Position numbers and translations under genes: made by a program
Notes under the pieces: generated by a model
Told to the model about the DNA's origin: nothing
Seen by the model: only the letters and a program-made list of their open reading frames with translations
The model's database searches: none
Assembly: GCA_009841605.1 (NCBI GenBank)
Contig: VXLM01000054.1
Span: forward strand, 42,998 to 106,997
Reading direction: 5' to 3'
Source: Dehalococcoidia bacterium
GTDB lineage: Bacteria; Chloroflexota; Dehalococcoidia; Lucifugimonadales; VXLM01
Length of the DNA: 64,000 bases
In this document: piece after piece, positions 49,501 to 57,858 of the stretch
How the letters are laid out: every line of letters starts with the position of its first letter
Numbering within the stretch: the first letter of the stretch is position 1

Positions 49501-49689
49501 GTAGTCGTTGACGAGATTCTCGTCAACTTCGACCCCAACCGCGCGCTTCGAGCCGCGGCGGCCTTCACGGAGTTATCGCGCACGAACCAAGTGCTGGTCT
49601 TCACCTGCCACCCGACGGTCGTCGAGCTGTTCCGAGACGCGGCATCCGAGGCGGGCGTGGAAGAGCCTGCCCTGGTAAAGATCTCCTGA
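46543..49689 (+). CDS. SbcC/Rad50-like (YhaN-type) AAA ATPase with TM hairpin
   Basis: IQIDGFGRFSG...YGPNEAGKSTLLEFVRRVLFG; SRGTREQLFLSLRFGLI; coiled coils; central hydrophobic SFVIGIALLIGGAILGGTALVIGVVAGLSLGGVGVFLFVT. Confidence 0.9.
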   Translation: MRIREIQIDGFGRFSGVEYGPLASPVTVFYGPNEAGKSTLLEFVRRVLFGFPRRNAKVNPYPPLAGGRYGGRIAFEDSGDQPYDVRRTSGRSYGGEVTLISGTGDPLPASELATLLGNHSRDVFEQVFAFTLDELYSDDLLSDANVNSQIYSAGMGVMSLQAGMKRIESERESLFLKGGRSSQKTYVVSEGIAEIDNRLREVADNAARYGQLTARLQQVESELESLAGQRRRIQSRHNRQVTLQNAWDAWNDSVSAMQELATLPAIDNFPADGVNRLEALEERVRTARREYETSRLRMTEAEGAAKVRIEHEAIRKHSGDVRRLQNGRTAFDGSVKDLPEREAELEGHKRVLAETLKDLGPDWDEARLEEFDLSIAVRQQITQHGDRLRETSAEQLSRRSDLRQNIVALEEATEAESKARSEFDNFAAPTLNADQMRQRRNLIRNTRARFAEIGQLRQTVLNLQGQLEGLENFTPPIGGEDRSRTIGAVSFVIGIALLIGGAILGGTALVIGVVAGLSLGGVGVFLFVTANQVLAPGEESPLVSPIRESLRRAEADMANLQSKMEEEAGPLGLNRIDGASLLAVEELADEEEGRLREWTHLAAAFEAAKDLARLRQARAEESAGVVKDADLQLESAQREWKAWLTERGLLDTFTPETAGMLQGQVELGRSRLGDVRSWQQRIKAIEVDIDEYVEAVEPLATAFDVTFDKNDPRTVAAAADRLVTLHEDVRESVRKREGAEAELEEAELQLEGRRSDLEKAEEELGNLLQSGGAEDAEDFRARADLSERRTSLEEKGRNAQDRLQRLSGPGEALERLKADLANTDPQSITDAIAALEEERAAADAQLEELSTDRGSIQAELERLIGEEESSRLRMERNVLIEQIKGHAREWTKLTLAHNLLNEARGKFERERQPGVVRHAQKFFAEITEGRYQQVYAPLGEQTITVTDADGQTRQPSELSRGTREQLFLSLRFGLIRELGERTEPLPVVVDEILVNFDPNRALRAAAAFTELSRTNQVLVFTCHPTVVELFRDAASEAGVEEPALVKIS

Positions 49690-49690
49690 G

Positions 49691-50530
49691 TTGTCCGGTA
49701 CCGATAAGCCATACGACACCTCACGGCCCTCCCACTGCGGCAGACTGCAACTCGGCGACGCGCTTTTGGAGGCGTTGACAGCAGCCGGAAAAGACATCGA
49801 CAACCTCACGCCAAACGACCTCGCCCCGTTCGAGAACCTCCACGTTCGCGGCCGAGCCGCCACGCGCGACCTCGCACAGCTTGCCGGTCTCCGGCGGGGA
49901 GATCGGGTGCTCCACGTTGGCTGCGGCATTGGCGGACCGGCGCGCACGCTGGCGGTCGAGTACGGATGCCTTGTGACCGGCCTCGACATCGCGGAGAGCT
50001 ATGTGGAGGCCGGCCGGATGCTCAACGAGCGTGTTGGCCTGGATGATGCCGTCTCGCTGCACGTCGGCAATGCCCTCGAACTGTCCTATGGCGACGCGTC
50101 GATTGACGTGGTCTGGATGCAGCACGTAGGCATGTACGTCTCCGACAAGACCCCCCTCTACCATGAGGCGCGACGGGTGCTTCGGCCTGGAGGAAAGCTC
50201 GCGATGCACGAGATCGTGGATGGAAGCGTCTCGCCTCCGTACTACCCGACTCCATGGGCAAGCGACCCATCGACCAGCTTCCTCGTAAGTCCCGATCGCG
50301 TGAGGGAAACACTCGTCAAATGCGGTCTCGCGCAGGTCGAATGGCAAGACGACACCCCGAACAGCATCGAGTGGGCGAGGAAGCCGGTGGAGTACAGGGG
50401 TTCCGCGGGACTGCCGGACGCACTAGATGCCCTGCACGGCCCGGACTATCGGGAACGTATCGAAAACGTCCGTCGCAACCTCATCGAGGGTCGAATCGAG
50501 GTCGTGCAGGCGGTATACACGACCGCATGA
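49691..50530 (+). CDS. SAM-dependent methyltransferase (UbiE/sarcosine methyltransferase-like)
   Basis: GDRVLHVGCGIGGPARTLA. Confidence 0.88.
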   Translation: MSGTDKPYDTSRPSHCGRLQLGDALLEALTAAGKDIDNLTPNDLAPFENLHVRGRAATRDLAQLAGLRRGDRVLHVGCGIGGPARTLAVEYGCLVTGLDIAESYVEAGRMLNERVGLDDAVSLHVGNALELSYGDASIDVVWMQHVGMYVSDKTPLYHEARRVLRPGGKLAMHEIVDGSVSPPYYPTPWASDPSTSFLVSPDRVRETLVKCGLAQVEWQDDTPNSIEWARKPVEYRGSAGLPDALDALHGPDYRERIENVRRNLIEGRIEVVQAVYTTA

Positions 50531-50665
50531 GTGCGGCGAGCCCTTTTCGTTTATAGGGCTGTTACGGGCAGGGTTCAACTGGCAATTGGGCAGAACGTCA
50601 GGCCGTCCAATTTGCTATAATCTATAGTGTGACGAGACCTTGATGTAAGGAGAAATTGCATCGTC

Positions 50666-51391
50666 ATGTCTACACAAGAGTACTTCGGCGTACCCATCAA
50701 CAGAACTCAGGCCAACGCGATCTACACCGACGCGATGTCCCGCATGTACGGGCTGGTGGCGCTGGGCGTCGTAACCACCGGCGCGACGATATGGATCGGC
50801 GACATGACCGGCGTGGGAGACGTGTTCTTCAGCCTCGGCATCATCGGGTGGCTGCTCATGATCGGGATCATGTTCGGCACCCTCATGGCCGCGAACGCGG
50901 TCGTAGCCAGGGGCAACACTGCCCTTGGCACCGTCCTCTACCTCGCCTTCACCGGCATCGAGGGGCTGTTCCTTTCCCCGATTTTGCAGGCGTTCACCGG
51001 TGAGATGATCGGGATGGCATTCCTGCTGACGGGCGGTCTGTTCGTCGCCATGAGCGCCATCGGCATGACCACCAAGAGGGACCTGTCGAAGTGGGGCCCG
51101 ATGCTGCTGATCGGCCTTGTCGGGCTGATTATCATCAGCCTCATCAACATGCTCCTGATCCAGTCCAGTGGCCTGTTCCTGCTCATCAACCTCCTGCTCC
51201 TGCCGCTGTTCCTCGCCCTCACGGTCTGGGAGACCAAGCAGATGAAGGAGCTGGCCCAAGAGGCGGCGATGCAAGGCGACCAGAAGGCCGCAACGCAGGT
51301 GGCCGTCATTGGGAGCATCGGCCTCTACCTGAACGTATTGAACATCTTCCTCATCGTCCTCAATCTACTGGGCTTCGCATCCAGCGACTAA
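50666..51391 (+). CDS. Bax inhibitor-1/YccA-YbhL family membrane protein
   Basis: Seven hydrophobic segments; SIGLYLNVLNIFLIVLNLLGF C-terminus. Confidence 0.9.
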   Translation: MSTQEYFGVPINRTQANAIYTDAMSRMYGLVALGVVTTGATIWIGDMTGVGDVFFSLGIIGWLLMIGIMFGTLMAANAVVARGNTALGTVLYLAFTGIEGLFLSPILQAFTGEMIGMAFLLTGGLFVAMSAIGMTTKRDLSKWGPMLLIGLVGLIIISLINMLLIQSSGLFLLINLLLLPLFLALTVWETKQMKELAQEAAMQGDQKAATQVAVIGSIGLYLNVLNIFLIVLNLLGFASSD

Positions 51392-51487
51392 GCCGACTCT
51401 GAGGACAGAAGGTAGTTAGTCCGCAAGCGGTCGTCGCAGGGATGATGGCGTAGGCCGTTGTCAGTCAACGGCGAGTAGCGCCGGTCG

Positions 51488-52177
51488 CTACTTGGGCCCC
51501 AGTATCGCAAATACGACGGCTACGAGACTGACCACCGTTGCCAGCGTGATCGGGCCGTACTTCGACAATCTCGGGTTGCTGGACGTGCTGAACTTGTCGA
51601 TCACCCATGCCCCGGGCCCAAACACCACTCCGCCAATTGCGGGCCAGGGTGGGACGGCCCCTATCAGGAAGAATGCGTTTTTGACGCCGAACACGAGCCA
51701 TGATGCGGTGAACAGGTCAAAGAACCTACCCACCACGTTGGGGACGGACATGACGCTTGACAGGTATAGGAAGAGATACCGCGCCATCGGCAGAAAAATC
51801 CCCCCGGTCACGTATGTGTAGAAGAAGACGAACACAACGGCCAGCAACAGCCACACCCACAGCCTTCTTGCTCTCCGTCCATGGAGGCTGAAGGTCGGCC
51901 GGACCCCATATAGCCAGTACGAGGCCGGACCGCCGACGAGGAACCCTCCCAGTGCTCCTGCTATCCCGAAGAGGACCGCCTGTCCCGGCGGCACGCGATC
52001 GAGGGCGCCGATGCCCTCAAACTCCGTGTAGAGGTTGAGAATCGTCGTCGCGGCCCCGAGTCCGGCGGCCATGATTCCAATCGCAAGGCCGAACCGAATG
52101 CGCGTCCAGTCACGCTTGACAATTTCCTGTTCCGATAGTCTCAGGGCCTGAGGCGCCGCATCCGATGCCAATGCCAT
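51488..52177 (-). CDS. Hypothetical multi-pass membrane protein
   Basis: Several hydrophobic segments; ORF of 229 aa with no better competitor. Confidence 0.65.
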   Translation of the reverse strand: MALASDAAPQALRLSEQEIVKRDWTRIRFGLAIGIMAAGLGAATTILNLYTEFEGIGALDRVPPGQAVLFGIAGALGGFLVGGPASYWLYGVRPTFSLHGRRARRLWVWLLLAVVFVFFYTYVTGGIFLPMARYLFLYLSSVMSVPNVVGRFFDLFTASWLVFGVKNAFFLIGAVPPWPAIGGVVFGPGAWVIDKFSTSSNPRLSKYGPITLATVVSLVAVVFAILGPK

Positions 52178-52383
52178 GCTGGACTCACTCTCTATGCGTC
52201 ATGTCGGTGACCGCCGTAGCTCTGGTTGAGCGCAGAATCGGTCTACTCTGCCGAAAATGATAGCACACCCAACCCTATCCCTCACTACTGGTCACACCTC
52301 TTCTCTACGCCCCTGCCTGAGCGCCCAGCCCACTCCAGCGACTTGAGTCGTATGAATTATTGGGAAGCCCGTCGGATCTGCTC

Positions 52384-52452
52384 TTCGTGGTTCGACAAGC
52401 TGGCCACGAACGTACCGTGATTATCCCGTTCGCCCTGAGTCCGTCGAAGGGT
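52384..52452. repeat. Dispersed hairpin repeat, family of 23121-23183
   Basis: TTCGTGGTTCGACAAGCTGGCCACGAACG...CGTTCGCCCTGAGTCCGTCGAAGGG. Confidence 0.75.
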
Positions 52453-52575
52453 GCTCTGAATTATGTGGCGAACTTATAATCCCGGTCACTAGTGGTTGAA
52501 CATCATAGAATTGAAGGGTATTCAACGCTGGCTCGTTCCGATTAGGTGCAATTCGTGGGACACAGCGCTCAATCC

Positions 52576-52601
52576 GTCATTCCTGCGTAGGCAGGAATCC
52601 A
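52576..52601. repeat. Dispersed palindromic repeat GTCATTCCTGCGTAGGCAGGAATCCA
   Basis: Both arms carry compensating changes relative to the family (CCTGC/GCAGG). Confidence 0.8.
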
Positions 52602-52693
52602 GAAAATCTGGTAGGGCAGGAATACAGCCAAATCGCTCTAATCCTGCGTACCCCTCACTTCAGAGATTTCGGTCTACTAGTTTCCTGCCTCTT

Positions 52694-52722
52694 ACCCCCT
52701 CTCCCGTTCGCGGGTGAGGGTG
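52694..52722. repeat. Shortened copy of the CCCCTCTCCC...GGTGAGGGTGA repeat
   Basis: Similarity to 7965-8014 and 16138-16183. Confidence 0.6.
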
Positions 52723-52744
52723 AATGCCTATCCCATACCCCAAT

Positions 52745-52773
52745 TTGACACACGAGAACGCATGTACGATACT
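52745..52773 (+). promoter_or_regulatory. Putative promoter (TTGACA-N17-GATACT) in gene-poor region
   Basis: CCCAATTTGACA context shared with the promoter at 26773. Confidence 0.4.
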
Positions 52774-52946
52774 GCACATGAGCAATTGACCACTACCCAA
52801 TCAGTCCATATCGAGGAAAGGTGCGAAGCGGCACAAAATGACACAGATGGAAGAGAACTTTTGCGAAATACCGGCGCTCTCCATTCGCCAACTCACGTCA
52901 TCGCCATCATTCTGCAATGCCATCCAACTTTACAATAATCACGGAA

Positions 52947-52976
52947 ATGCAACAAAATGCAACGCCATGCAACAAA
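52947..52976 (+). repeat. 10-bp-phased direct repeat array, core ATGCAAC x3
   Basis: ATGCAACaaa ATGCAACgcc ATGCAACaaa; flanks ACTTTACAATAA..GA shared with 27733-27783. Confidence 0.85.
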
Positions 52977-53304
52977 TTTTCAGAAAACGTTTGGGATAGT
53001 TGGGTTCTCACACCTCGCCATCTGGACCTCAATTGCGTCCGCTCGGCGAGGCCAAAGTGAGTGCCGGCTGTGCCACTGGAATCCACTCAACGAGCATAGT
53101 GGTTCAACTTCATAGTATTGATGAGTAACAGAACTGTGACTTGGTAAGGGCGGGGTTGAAACCGGCCCTGTCGTTGTACAACCCAATTCCGACCCTAACC
53201 GCTACCCGTCATTTCAAAGAGTTCGGTCCACTAGTAGCGTTTGAGCTTTATGAGTTCGCATGATACGCTCAGTCAGCACCCCGCACCGGTAAGCCTAAGG
53301 ACGA

Positions 53305-54033
53305 ATGACTCCCGACAGAACGCAATCCAACACTTCGGCGGCAGACATGCGACTCTCCATGGCTGCTGAGAACTACCTGCTTTCCATCTATCAACTGGAA
53401 GAGCTGGGGCGCCGTGTGACGCCATCTCAGCTGGCCGAGCAGCTCAAGCGGCTGCCGGAGGGAGAGGGACTGGGAACGTCTCTGCCGTCGGTCACTGGTA
53501 TGCTGCGGCGGCTCTCTCGCGAGCGGCTCATCGAGATGGACAAGAACAAGGAGATCGACCTGACCAAGCTCGGTCGAGAAGCGGCGGAGAGTATAGTTCG
53601 GCGGCATCGACTGGCAGAGCTCCTTGTTGTGGACGTTCTCGATGTCGATCTCTACAACGCTCACGAGGAAGCGCACCGGCTGGAGCACGCGATGTCTCCG
53701 CTGCTCGAGGAGAAGATCAGACGAAAGCTCGGCGATCCTAAGACTTCCCCGTTCGGCGATCCCATACCCGGCAGCGGGCATGCGGTCTCGAACGGCTCCG
53801 TTCTCCTGAGCACGGCCAAACAGGGACATGAATACACGGTCGATAGGATTCCCGAGGACGATCAAGCGCTACTCGAGTACCTCGTACCCTACGGATTCAT
53901 CCCTGGGCGCAGGGTGAAGATCATCGAGGCAGCGCCCTATCGCGGGGTCATCAGGCTGGAGTGTGACGGCGAGGAAGTCGTGGTCGGCTACGAGGTCGCC
54001 GAGCGCATCTGGCTGCGTCAGGCAGAAGACTAG
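53305..54033 (+). CDS. DtxR/MntR-family metal-dependent transcriptional regulator
   Basis: AENYLLSIYQLEELGRRVTPSQLAEQL, HRLAELLVVDVL; C-terminal FeoA/SH3-like domain. Confidence 0.92.
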   Translation: MTPDRTQSNTSAADMRLSMAAENYLLSIYQLEELGRRVTPSQLAEQLKRLPEGEGLGTSLPSVTGMLRRLSRERLIEMDKNKEIDLTKLGREAAESIVRRHRLAELLVVDVLDVDLYNAHEEAHRLEHAMSPLLEEKIRRKLGDPKTSPFGDPIPGSGHAVSNGSVLLSTAKQGHEYTVDRIPEDDQALLEYLVPYGFIPGRRVKIIEAAPYRGVIRLECDGEEVVVGYEVAERIWLRQAED

Positions 54034-54095
54034 CTGCGGCATAGCGCAACGCCTCTCTCATGCACCGCTGAAGACAGCCCGGCCCGCGGTCTCCA

Positions 54096-54362
54096 ATGGC
54101 GGAAAGCAAGACCGACATGATGCCAGAAACACACTCGCCTCTCCGCCGATTCGTTAACGGCTGGCTTGCCTTCGCCCATCTCATAGGGACCGTGCAGATG
54201 GTCGTCCTGCTCACCGTCGTGTACTGGGTGTTCATCCCGCTCATGTACGTCCCCTTCGGCCTCATCGCCGATCCGCTCCGTCTGCGCCGCTCGACAGGCA
54301 GCGGTTGGAGAGAGCGAGAGGTTCCGGGGAACGCAATAGAATACATGACCAGACAGTGGTGA
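54096..54362 (+). CDS. Small SxtJ-like membrane protein
   Basis: Hydrophobic segment followed by MYVPFGLIADPLRLRRSTGSGWRERE, directly upstream of carbamoyltransferase. Confidence 0.55.
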   Translation: MAESKTDMMPETHSPLRRFVNGWLAFAHLIGTVQMVVLLTVVYWVFIPLMYVPFGLIADPLRLRRSTGSGWREREVPGNAIEYMTRQW

Positions 54363-54375
54363 AGGGGACGCGCCC

Positions 54376-56151
54376 ATGCGAGTCCTCGGCATCTCCTGCT
54401 ACTTCCATGACGCCGCGGCGTGCCTGCTGGAAGACGGCAAGCTCGTCGCCGCCGCCGAGGAGGAGCGGTTCACCCGCATCAAACACGATCCGAGCTTCCC
54501 TACCCACGCCATCCGCTTTTGCCTCGAACAGGGCGGGCTGAAAGGCCCCGACCTTGATTACGTGGTGTTCTTCGAGAAGCCGTTCGTGAAGTTCGAGCGG
54601 CTGCTGTTGACGGCGGTGTCGGGCTTTCCAAGGACCTACATGCAGTTCGTACACGGCATGAGGTCGTGGCTCTTCGACAAGCTATGGATCAGGAGCCGCA
54701 TAGAGAGTGAACTGGGCATCGACAAGCAACGCATCCTGTTCTCCGACCATCATTTGTCACATGCGGCCAGCGCATATTTCTGCTCTCCGTTCGACAGGGC
54801 GGCAACACTGACATTCGACGGCGTGGGCGAGTGGGCAACCACCACTATCGGCATAGGCGAAGGGCACTCTCTGTCCGTCAAGCGTGAGATGCGGTTTCCC
54901 CATTCCCTGGGACTGCTGTACAGCGCGTTCACGGCGTTTCTCGGCTTCGAGGTGAACGAAGGAGAATACAAGGTCATGGGGATGGCCCCCTATGGGACTC
55001 CCCGATACGCCGACCGCATATGGGATATCGTGGAGCAGCACGATGACGGCTCGGTGTGGACCGATCACCGCTACTACTCATTCCACCACAGCACGCACCG
55101 CTCGTTCACATCGAGGTTCGAGAAGCTGTTCGGCGAGCCGCGCGATCCCAACGTTCCCTTCTTCACCGGGGACACCGGCTGGCCCTCGTACTATGGGGAG
55201 AAGCCCGGCAACCATCAAGAGCTGCTGCGGTACAACCAGCACTACGCCGACATTGCCGCGAGCATCCAGCGCGTGACGGAAGAGCTGGTGCTGAATCTGG
55301 CGGTCGAGGCCCACAGGGAGACCGGCCTGACCAAGCTGTGCATGGCGGGAGGCGTGGCCCTGAACGCGGTGGCAAACGGGCGCATTCTCAATGAAACGCC
55401 GTTCGAGGAGGTATACGTCCAGCCGTCCGCGGGCGACGGGGGCGGCTCACTGGGCGGTGCGCTCTACACCTGGCACTGCGCGCTCGGCAACAGTGAGCGA
55501 TTCGTCATGGACCACGCCTACTGGGGCAAGGAGTACGGCCACAACGCCATTAGGAACGCAGTCGAGAAAACGGGGTATCGGTGGACACAGTTCGACGACG
55601 AGAACTCGCTGATCGACGCGACGGTCGACCGCGTTGTTGATGGTGATGTCGTCGGATGGTTCCAGGGGCGTTTCGAGTGGGGGCCTCGCGCGCTCGGCAA
55701 TCGGAGCATCCTTGCCGATCCGCGACGGCCTGATATGAAGGACATCGTCAACGGCAAGGTCAAATTCCGCGAGCCGTTCCGCCCGTTCGCGCCCTCAGTG
55801 CTCGCCGACGCCGCATCAGAGTATTTTCGGCTGCCGAATGAGGCCCGAGGGATGCCGGAGCGGTTCATGCTCGTCGTCGCGCCGATCGAGGACACCAAGC
55901 GCGACGCCATCCCTGCCGTCGATCACATGGGCACAGCGCGGCCGCAGACCGTATACAAGGAGACCAACCCCCGATACCATGAGCTTATCAGGAGGTTCGG
56001 CGAGGCCACGGGCGAGCCGGTCTTGCTGAACACGTCGTTCAACGTTCGGGGCGACCCCATCGTGGCCTCGCCGGAAGACGCGCTCGACACCTTTCACAGG
56101 AGCGGCATCGACGCGCTGGTGGCGGGCGACTTCCTCATCGAGAAGGGATAG
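54376..56151 (+). CDS. Carbamoyltransferase (NodU/CmcH family)
   Basis: VLGISCYFHDAAACLLEDG, DHHLSHAASAYFCS, GGVALNAVANGRI, QGRFEWGPRALGNRSILADPR. Confidence 0.96.
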   Translation: MRVLGISCYFHDAAACLLEDGKLVAAAEEERFTRIKHDPSFPTHAIRFCLEQGGLKGPDLDYVVFFEKPFVKFERLLLTAVSGFPRTYMQFVHGMRSWLFDKLWIRSRIESELGIDKQRILFSDHHLSHAASAYFCSPFDRAATLTFDGVGEWATTTIGIGEGHSLSVKREMRFPHSLGLLYSAFTAFLGFEVNEGEYKVMGMAPYGTPRYADRIWDIVEQHDDGSVWTDHRYYSFHHSTHRSFTSRFEKLFGEPRDPNVPFFTGDTGWPSYYGEKPGNHQELLRYNQHYADIAASIQRVTEELVLNLAVEAHRETGLTKLCMAGGVALNAVANGRILNETPFEEVYVQPSAGDGGGSLGGALYTWHCALGNSERFVMDHAYWGKEYGHNAIRNAVEKTGYRWTQFDDENSLIDATVDRVVDGDVVGWFQGRFEWGPRALGNRSILADPRRPDMKDIVNGKVKFREPFRPFAPSVLADAASEYFRLPNEARGMPERFMLVVAPIEDTKRDAIPAVDHMGTARPQTVYKETNPRYHELIRRFGEATGEPVLLNTSFNVRGDPIVASPEDALDTFHRSGIDALVAGDFLIEKG

Positions 56152-56168
56152 GCAGGGTCGAACTCACG

Positions 56169-56348
56169 ATGCGCATTGTCAGGGAGACTGTCGCAAAGCT
56201 GGGGATCGCGGGGGAGCTGATCGTCTTCCTCTGGAAGCGCAAGCTCTGGTGGCTTATCCCCATGGTGGCCGTGCTCCTGGCGTTCGGGATCGTGATCGTC
56301 GTTGGAGGCTCGACGGGCGCGGGACCGTTCGTCTATACGCTCTTCTAG
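56169..56348 (+). CDS. DUF5989/SxtK-like small membrane protein (59 aa, absent from ORF track)
   Basis: ATG-TAG frame MRIVRETVAKLGIAGELIVFLWKRKLWWLIPMVAVLLAFGIVIVVGGSTGAGPFVYTLF, starting 17 nt after the carbamoyltransferase stop. Confidence 0.8.
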   Translation: MRIVRETVAKLGIAGELIVFLWKRKLWWLIPMVAVLLAFGIVIVVGGSTGAGPFVYTLF

Positions 56349-56449
56349 GGGTACTTTCCCAACTATTCCCTACTCACCCCTCTGGATACCGGCCCCGTAT
56401 CGGAGTACGCGGCAAGCTCTACACCGGTATGACGGTTGGGAATGGCCTT

Positions 56450-56977
56450 TTATTGAGTGGTAGTGGAGGCGAGGGGCGAGATATCGTCCCAGCCGTACGC
56501 CACTTCCACGACGTTCTGGCCGCGGAGCGTTATGGTCTCACTTTTGAGTTCGGTTCCGCCGAGTGACTCGTAGAAGCATCGAGACGGGTTTTTATCGAGG
56601 ACCCATGTGTACATGGAGGCGAGACCTTGCGAAAGCAGCCATGCGCACAACTCGCCTACGAGCCTCCGGCCGATACCCTGCCGCTGGTACTGCTCCAACA
56701 GGTAGATCGCATAGAGCTCGCCGGCGTAGATTTTATCGTCCATGCGCGCAGGACCGCCGCTCAGAAACCCGACAATGCCGTCTGTCTTGTGCTCGGCGAC
56801 GAATGTGATCGTGGACTCGTCTGCAATGCCGATACGCCGGGCTCGTTCTCGCTCGCCGTAGTCGTACGACGCGAGCAAGTCGTCGGGAAGCAATCCGACA
56901 TAGGTCGAACGCCAGCTTTCGACATCGACGCGGGCGATTCCGGGCGCGTCCGATGGGAGCGCCCGACGAATGCGCAC
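56450..56977 (-). CDS. GNAT-family N-acetyltransferase, GTG start overlapping rpsR stop
   Basis: [26 protein letters not shown]...LLEQYQRQGIGRRLVGEL; start refined from the 57193 ORF call. Confidence 0.88.
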   Translation of the reverse strand: MRIRRALPSDAPGIARVDVESWRSTYVGLLPDDLLASYDYGERERARRIGIADESTITFVAEHKTDGIVGFLSGGPARMDDKIYAGELYAIYLLEQYQRQGIGRRLVGELCAWLLSQGLASMYTWVLDKNPSRCFYESLGGTELKSETITLRGQNVVEVAYGWDDISPLASTTTQ

Positions 56978-57384
56978 TAGCTGAAGGAGCGAGCGCTGCC
57001 GACCTTGTGGTGCCTTGTGTAGGGGAGCATTGCGAGGTAGCGCGCGCGCTTGATGGCGCGGGCGAGCGGCCTCTGGCACTTGGCGCACATGCCCGTCTTG
57101 CGGCGTGACTCGACCTTGGCCTGATCGGTGAGGAAGCGTCGGAGGAAGTCGATGTCCTTGTAGTCGATCTTCTGGCCCTCGGCGCACGGGCAAATCCGGC
57201 GCCGGCGAGGGAAGAACCTTCCCCGAGGCCGACGCGGCGGGCCGCCCGGTCGTCCTCCCTGATAGGGTGGGCGCGGGCCTGAGCGGGGTGGACCTGAGGG
57301 CCTGTCCTGAGGCGGGCGTGGGCCTGAAGGCCTGTCCTGCGGCGGACCCGGCGGAGTGCTCGGTGTTGGATTCTCGGTTGTCAC
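56977..57384 (-). CDS. rpsR: 30S ribosomal protein S18 with long Pro/Arg/Gly-rich N-terminal extension
   Basis: [60 protein letters not shown]; operon with ssb and rpsF. Confidence 0.94.
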   Translation of the reverse strand: MTTENPTPSTPPGPPQDRPSGPRPPQDRPSGPPRSGPRPPYQGGRPGGPPRRPRGRFFPRRRRICPCAEGQKIDYKDIDFLRRFLTDQAKVESRRKTGMCAKCQRPLARAIKRARYLAMLPYTRHHKVGSARSFS

Positions 57385-57427
57385 GTGTGTCGTCTCCCTC
57401 GTCTTGTCCTAATGGTCGGTTGTGTGG

Positions 57428-57844
57428 CTACCAGGGCAGGTCTTCCGCGCCGTCCGGGGGCGGACCGGGGGCATATCCGCCGCCGCCCGCGTCTCCGCCC
57501 TGTCCTCCTCCGGCTTCACCGGGCCTATTGAGGAACTGTATGTCAAAGGCGGTCACCTCAAGGCTGGTGCGGGTCTGTCCGTCCTGACCCACCCACTCGC
57601 GGGTTGAAAGCCTTCCGTCTACGAAGACCTTCATACCCTTGGTAACGTACTGATTGCAGGTCTCCGCGAGGCGGTTCCATGCCGAAACTCGGAACCACTG
57701 GGTCTCCTCACGTTCCTCTCCACCCGCTGTATACCTGCGGTTGGTGGCGACGGAGAATGAGGTGACCGGGTTCCCGTTCGGGGTGTATCGCATCTCCGGG
57801 TCACCGCCGACGTTGCCGATTATGAGGACTTTGTTCATTGTCAT
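57428..57844 (-). CDS. ssb: Single-stranded DNA-binding protein
   Basis: MNKVLIIGNVGGDPEMRYTPNGNPVTSFSVATNRRY; acidic DLPW tail. Confidence 0.96.
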   Translation of the reverse strand: MTMNKVLIIGNVGGDPEMRYTPNGNPVTSFSVATNRRYTAGGEEREETQWFRVSAWNRLAETCNQYVTKGMKVFVDGRLSTREWVGQDGQTRTSLEVTAFDIQFLNRPGEAGGGQGGDAGGGGYAPGPPPDGAEDLPW

Positions 57845-57858
57845 GGTTGGCCTGCTCC

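Noticed and set aside
52714-52938. 74-aa ORF MRVNAYPIPQFDTRERMYDTAHEQ...
   Set aside because: No RBS, no family resemblance, and it overlaps the promoter-like sequence and repeats; more likely non-coding or decayed.
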